Below, piece after piece: positions 61,027-64,000 of a stretch of DNA of 64,000 nt; position 1 is the first letter of the stretch, and the number at the start of each line of letters is the position of its first letter. The translations under genes and the position numbers were made by a program. The notes beneath the pieces are model-generated. The model did no database searches. It was not told where the DNA came from and worked only from the letters and a program-made list of their open reading frames with translations. Source of the DNA: PFJX01 sp040751755 (GTDB taxonomy: Bacteria; Pseudomonadota; Gammaproteobacteria; Burkholderiales; Thiobacillaceae); the NCBI GenBank assembly GCA_040751755.1, contig JBFMHC010000010.1:1-64000 (forward strand). Reading direction: 5' to 3'.

Positions 61027-61752
61027 TCAGAAGGTCTTGCTGACTGAGACGATCAGCCGGCCGTCCTTGACGTCCTCGCCCTTGACCGGCCCTTGCTCGG
61101 CGTCGCTGAGGTCGGTGTCGGTGTAGGCCAGGCCGACGACGAAGCCGGCGAAGTCCTTGCTGACGCCGATCTTCCAGTCGTTGTAGTCGACCGCGTTGCC
61201 CTCCGCCGAGGTTGCACCGTAGTGCAGGTTCAGCATCACCTTGGCGGGCAGCTCGTAGTTGAAGCTGGCGTCCCAGTACACGGTGCCGTCGGAGTTGGCG
61301 GCGCCGAAGTAGTCGGCCAGGTTGTAGGACGCCTTCAGGCCGAAATTCTTCCAGGTGATACCGGCATAGGCCTCCAGGGTGTCGAAGTGGCTGGCGCCGG
61401 GATAAAAGTACTTGAGCAGGCCGACGTTGTAGGCGAGGTCGGCGCCGATCTTGCCGCTGTAGCCGCCGTAGACGTCCCATTCCAGGTTGCTGGTATTGCC
61501 GGCGGCATCGGCGTACATGGACTCGGTCACGTTGGAGGCCCAGGTGCCGAGATAGATGCCGCTGGCATGGGCATAGTCGAAGCCGCCCTGGATGGCCGGC
61601 TCGGCGGCGGTCTGGGAGACGCCGCGGAAGGCGTAGTCGGAGTAGAGACCCAGGTTGCCGGTGACGGTATGCGGGCTGTCCTCGGCCATTGCCGGCAGGG
61701 CGGCGATACAGCTGATCAGCATGAAAGTGCGGCTTGCGTGCTTGCGATTCAT
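61027..61752 (-). CDS. TorF-family putative porin
   Basis: 241 residues from the ATG at 61752. A signal peptide ends at ALPAMA, then beta-strand repeats begin with VTGNLGLYSDYAFRGVSQ, the TorF signature, and end with the aromatic IVSVSKTF. It is an outer-membrane beta-barrel probably admitting ions or solutes. The gene is co-transcribed with kdpC and a 46-residue membrane protein (stop-start overlap), so it may aid potassium entry. Confidence 0.88.
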   Translation of the reverse strand: MNRKHASRTFMLISCIAALPAMAEDSPHTVTGNLGLYSDYAFRGVSQTAAEPAIQGGFDYAHASGIYLGTWASNVTESMYADAAGNTSNLEWDVYGGYSGKIGADLAYNVGLLKYFYPGASHFDTLEAYAGITWKNFGLKASYNLADYFGAANSDGTVYWDASFNYELPAKVMLNLHYGATSAEGNAVDYNDWKIGVSKDFAGFVVGLAYTDTDLSDAEQGPVKGEDVKDGRLIVSVSKTF

Positions 61753-61889
61753 TTCTTCGGGTTCCAATGCAGATGTTTGTGAGGCAACGACTCCCTGTCG
61801 GAAGCCATCAGGCTCAAGAGAATCCAGGCGAACAGGAAAGGTATCGCCAGGGCGATAAAGGCCACCAAGACTTCCAACAGGGTGCCCAT
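61749..61889 (-). CDS. 46-residue membrane protein between kdpC and the porin
   Basis: A 47-codon frame (ATG at 61889) begins four bases after the kdpC stop and overlaps the porin start (ATGA). It encodes MGTLLEVLVAFIALAIPF, one long membrane helix to about residue 30, then a basic His-rich tail (LPHKHLHWNPKK). This tight coupling on both sides argues for a real gene. It may be a KdpF-like or porin-linked small subunit; no homologue is recognised. Confidence 0.6.
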   Translation of the reverse strand: MGTLLEVLVAFIALAIPFLFAWILLSLMASDRESLPHKHLHWNPKK

Positions 61890-61893
61890 CAGT

Positions 61894-62466
61894 TCAGTGC
61901 GGCCTGTCCAACGACAGGTTCAGGGTCAGCACGTTGACACGCGGCTCCCCCATCCCGCCGAGCTGGCGCCCCTCGGTATGTGCCGCCACCAGGGCGCGCA
62001 CGGTGTTGGGCTCGATGCCGCGGACGCGGGCGACGCGCCCCACCTGGTACTCGGCCGCGGCCGGGCTGATGTGGGGGTCGAGGCCGCTGGCGGAGGCGGT
62101 GACCAGGTCCACCGGAATGGGGGCCTTGTTGCCGGGGTCGGCGGCCTGCAACGCCGCGATGCGCGCCTTGACCGCCTCCTCCAGGGCCGGGTTGGTCGGG
62201 CCCTGGTTGCTGCCGCTGGAGGCGCCGGCGTTGTAGGGCACGGGGCCGGTGGCGGAGGGGCGGGACCAGAAGTACTTCGGGTCCGAGAAGGGCTGCCCGA
62301 CCAGTTCAGAGCCCACGAGCTTGCCGCCCGATTCGATCAGGCTGCCGTTGGCCTGGTAGGGGAAGACGCCCTGGGCGACGCCGGTGACGACGAGGGGGTA
62401 GACGAGGCCCGTGACCACGGTGAGCACGGCCAGCATGAGCAGGGCGGGTTTGAGTTCCTTGAGCAT
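61894..62466 (-). CDS. kdpC: KdpC, potassium-transporting ATPase subunit
   Basis: 190 residues from the ATG at 62466. One N-terminal membrane helix (LLMLAVLTVVTGLVYPLVV) is followed by the typical periplasmic domain with QPFSDPKYFWSRPSAT and ASGLDPHISPAAAEYQVGRVA. It stabilises the KdpFABC complex. It is separated from kdpB by ~100 bases containing a G-rich tract. Confidence 0.95.
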   Translation of the reverse strand: MLKELKPALLMLAVLTVVTGLVYPLVVTGVAQGVFPYQANGSLIESGGKLVGSELVGQPFSDPKYFWSRPSATGPVPYNAGASSGSNQGPTNPALEEAVKARIAALQAADPGNKAPIPVDLVTASASGLDPHISPAAAEYQVGRVARVRGIEPNTVRALVAAHTEGRQLGGMGEPRVNVLTLNLSLDRPH

Positions 62467-62564
62467 GTTCGATTCCTTTCGATTGTGCGTTGCGCTCCCC
62501 TCTCCCCCCGCCCCTCCCCTTCGAGGGGGGAGGGATGCGCGGCAGCGCGGGAGAGGGTGGGGGT

Positions 62565-64000
62565 TCAAGCCAGATTCAGCCCCACCAGCATCAGGTCGAT
62601 GGCCTTGATGCCGACGAAGGGCACCACCAATCCGCCGAGGCCATAGATCAGCATGTTGCGTTGCAGGATGGCGCCGGCGCCCAGGGGGCGGTACTTCACG
62701 CCCTTCAGGGCGAGCGGGATCAGGGCGACGATGATCAGGGCGTTGAAGATCACCGCCGACAGGATGGCGCTGGCCGGCGTGGCGAGCTGCATGACGTTGA
62801 GGGCGTTGAGCGCCGGGTAGGTGGTGGCGAAGGCGGCCGGGATGATGGCGAAGTACTTGGCCACGTCGTTGGCGATGCTGAAGGTGGTGAGCGAGCCGCG
62901 CGTCATCAGCATCTGCTTGCCGGTCTCCACCACCTCGATCAGCTTGGTCGGGTTGGAGTCCAGGTCCACCATGTTGCCGGCCTCCTTCGCCGCCTGGGTA
63001 CCGGTGTTCATGGCCACCGCGACGTCGGCCTGGGCGAGCGCCGGGGCGTCGTTGGTGCCGTCGCCGGTCATCGCCACCAGGCGGCCCTCGCCCTGGTACT
63101 GGCGGATCAGCTTCAGCTTGGCCTCCGGCGTGGCCTCGGCGAGGAAGTCGTCCACCCCGGCCTCGGCGGCGATGGCGGCGGCGGTGAGGCGGTTGTCGCC
63201 GGTGATCATCACGGTCTTGATGCCCATGCGGCGCAGCTCGGCGAAGCGCTCCTTGATGCCGCCCTTGACGATGTCCTTCAGCTCCACGACGCCCAGCACG
63301 CGTGCGTGCCCGGCGGCCGATTCGGCCACCACCAGCGGGGTGGCGCCGCGCTTGGCGACCTGTTCGACCAGGGCCTCCACCTCCTGCGGGAAGTGGCCTT
63401 GTTTTTCGGCGACGAAGGCGCGGATCGCGTCCGCCGCGCCCTTGCGGATCTCGCGCCCTTCCAGGTCGACGCCGCTCATGCGCGTCTGCGCGGTGAAGTG
63501 GACGAAGTGCGCGCCCAGCTCCTGCACGTCGCGGCCGCGCAGATTGAAGCGCTGCTTGGCCAGCACGACGATGCTGCGGCCCTCCGGCGTCTCGTCGGCG
63601 AGCGAGGCCAGTTGCGCCGCGTCGGCCAGCTCGCGCTCGTTCACGCCCGAGGCGTGCAGGAAGTTGCTGGCCTGGCGGTTGCCCAGGGTGATGGTGCCGG
63701 TCTTGTCCAGCATCAGCACGTCCACGTCGCCGGCCGCCTCGACGGCGCGGCCGGAGGTGGCGATGACGTTCTTGGCCATCATGCGGCCCATGCCGGCGAC
63801 GCCGATGGCGGACAGCAGGCCGCCGATGGTGGTGGGGATCAGGCAGACCAGCAGGGCGATGAGCACCGTCACGCTGACCGGCTGGCCCGACCCGGCGGCC
63901 TCCACGCTGAACAGCGAGAACGGCAACAGGGTGGCGGTGGCCAGCAGGAACACCAGGGTCAACGCCACCAGGAGGATGGTGAGGGCGATCTCGTTGGGGG
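62565..64000 (-). CDS. kdpB: KdpB, potassium-transporting P-type ATPase (C-terminal part)
   Basis: The gene runs off the right edge; the last ~478 residues are present. The phosphorylation site is MLDKTGTITLGNRQAS, and the hinge motif MTGDGTNDAPALAQADVAVAMN is intact. The catalytic subunit drives K+ uptake by KdpA, whose gene should lie further right. The order kdpB-kdpC-small gene-porin is on one strand. A typical KdpB has ~680 residues. Confidence 0.95.
   Translation of the reverse strand, partial: PNEIALTILLVALTLVFLLATATLLPFSLFSVEAAGSGQPVSVTVLIALLVCLIPTTIGGLLSAIGVAGMGRMMAKNVIATSGRAVEAAGDVDVLMLDKTGTITLGNRQASNFLHASGVNERELADAAQLASLADETPEGRSIVVLAKQRFNLRGRDVQELGAHFVHFTAQTRMSGVDLEGREIRKGAADAIRAFVAEKQGHFPQEVEALVEQVAKRGATPLVVAESAAGHARVLGVVELKDIVKGGIKERFAELRRMGIKTVMITGDNRLTAAAIAAEAGVDDFLAEATPEAKLKLIRQYQGEGRLVAMTGDGTNDAPALAQADVAVAMNTGTQAAKEAGNMVDLDSNPTKLIEVVETGKQMLMTRGSLTTFSIANDVAKYFAIIPAAFATTYPALNALNVMQLATPASAILSAVIFNALIIVALIPLALKGVKYRPLGAGAILQRNMLIYGLGGLVVPFVGIKAIDLMLVGLNLA

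Overview
The window looks like a chromosomal segment of a high-G+C betaproteobacterium. This is inferred from gene content and order (rsmB–DUF4390–ntrY–ntrX; hemA–prfA–prmC; RNase II–TonB–fbp; an Mla-type operon; kdp genes with a TorF-type porin) and from the very strong G+C bias at third codon positions from about 20.5 kb onward. I cannot name the genus. fixABCX with a YfhL/FdxN-type ferredoxin hints at a diazotroph or another flavin-bifurcating lifestyle, but no nitrogenase gene is visible.

Region A (1–20.5 kb) is an integrated mobile element with visibly lower G+C and many overlapping small genes, nearly all on the minus strand. From left to right it holds an IS5-family end, an unknown gene, two ParB-domain DNA methyltransferases, a RuvC-like resolvase, a TOPRIM primase/D5-type helicase, an excisionase-like HTH protein, a PD-(D/E)XK nuclease with four cysteines, recombination and antirepressor genes, a serine recombinase with DUF2924, and a control region. 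The control region encodes an XRE repressor, an ImmA/IrrE-type peptidase and a LOTUS-domain protein, divergent from two unknown genes. Two oppositely oriented 11-bp operator-like copies sit on both predicted divergent promoters. No terminase, capsid or tail gene is visible. The element abuts the 3' end of an intact tRNA-Ala(CGC).

Region B (20.5–48 kb) is housekeeping: lgt, an HPt protein, ilvD, a ParA-like ATPase, a hexose-6-phosphate epimerase homologue, hemA–prfA–prmC, fbp, TonB, an RNase II-family enzyme, an Mla-type lipid transport operon, mpl, a diguanylate cyclase, rsmB, DUF4390 and NtrYX. Embedded at 29.2–32.3 kb is an HPr-rel-A cluster: a Cys-rich, probably Tat-exported protein behind a near-consensus sigma-54 promoter, then a PqqD-like protein, an HprK-related kinase and a nucleotidyltransferase-family protein. 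This is the best candidate for an uncharacterised system.

Region C (48–64 kb) is a rearranged potassium locus. kdpD-kdpE and a kdp-linked PtsN paralogue (48–52.6 kb) are separated from kdpB-kdpC (61.9–64 kb) by about 9 kb. That stretch carries secF with a miniature SecD, a second KdpD/KdpE-like pair (the kinase is broken by a C8 tract), a ferredoxin with fixABCX, and a truncated second ptsN. A 46-codon membrane-protein gene links kdpC to a TorF-type porin. A 19-bp direct-repeat box lies 45–46 bases upstream of both kdpD and the ptsN operon and is a candidate KdpE site. NtrX has lost its Walker A lysine and its GAFTGA loop, so it probably does not activate sigma-54 by the usual route.
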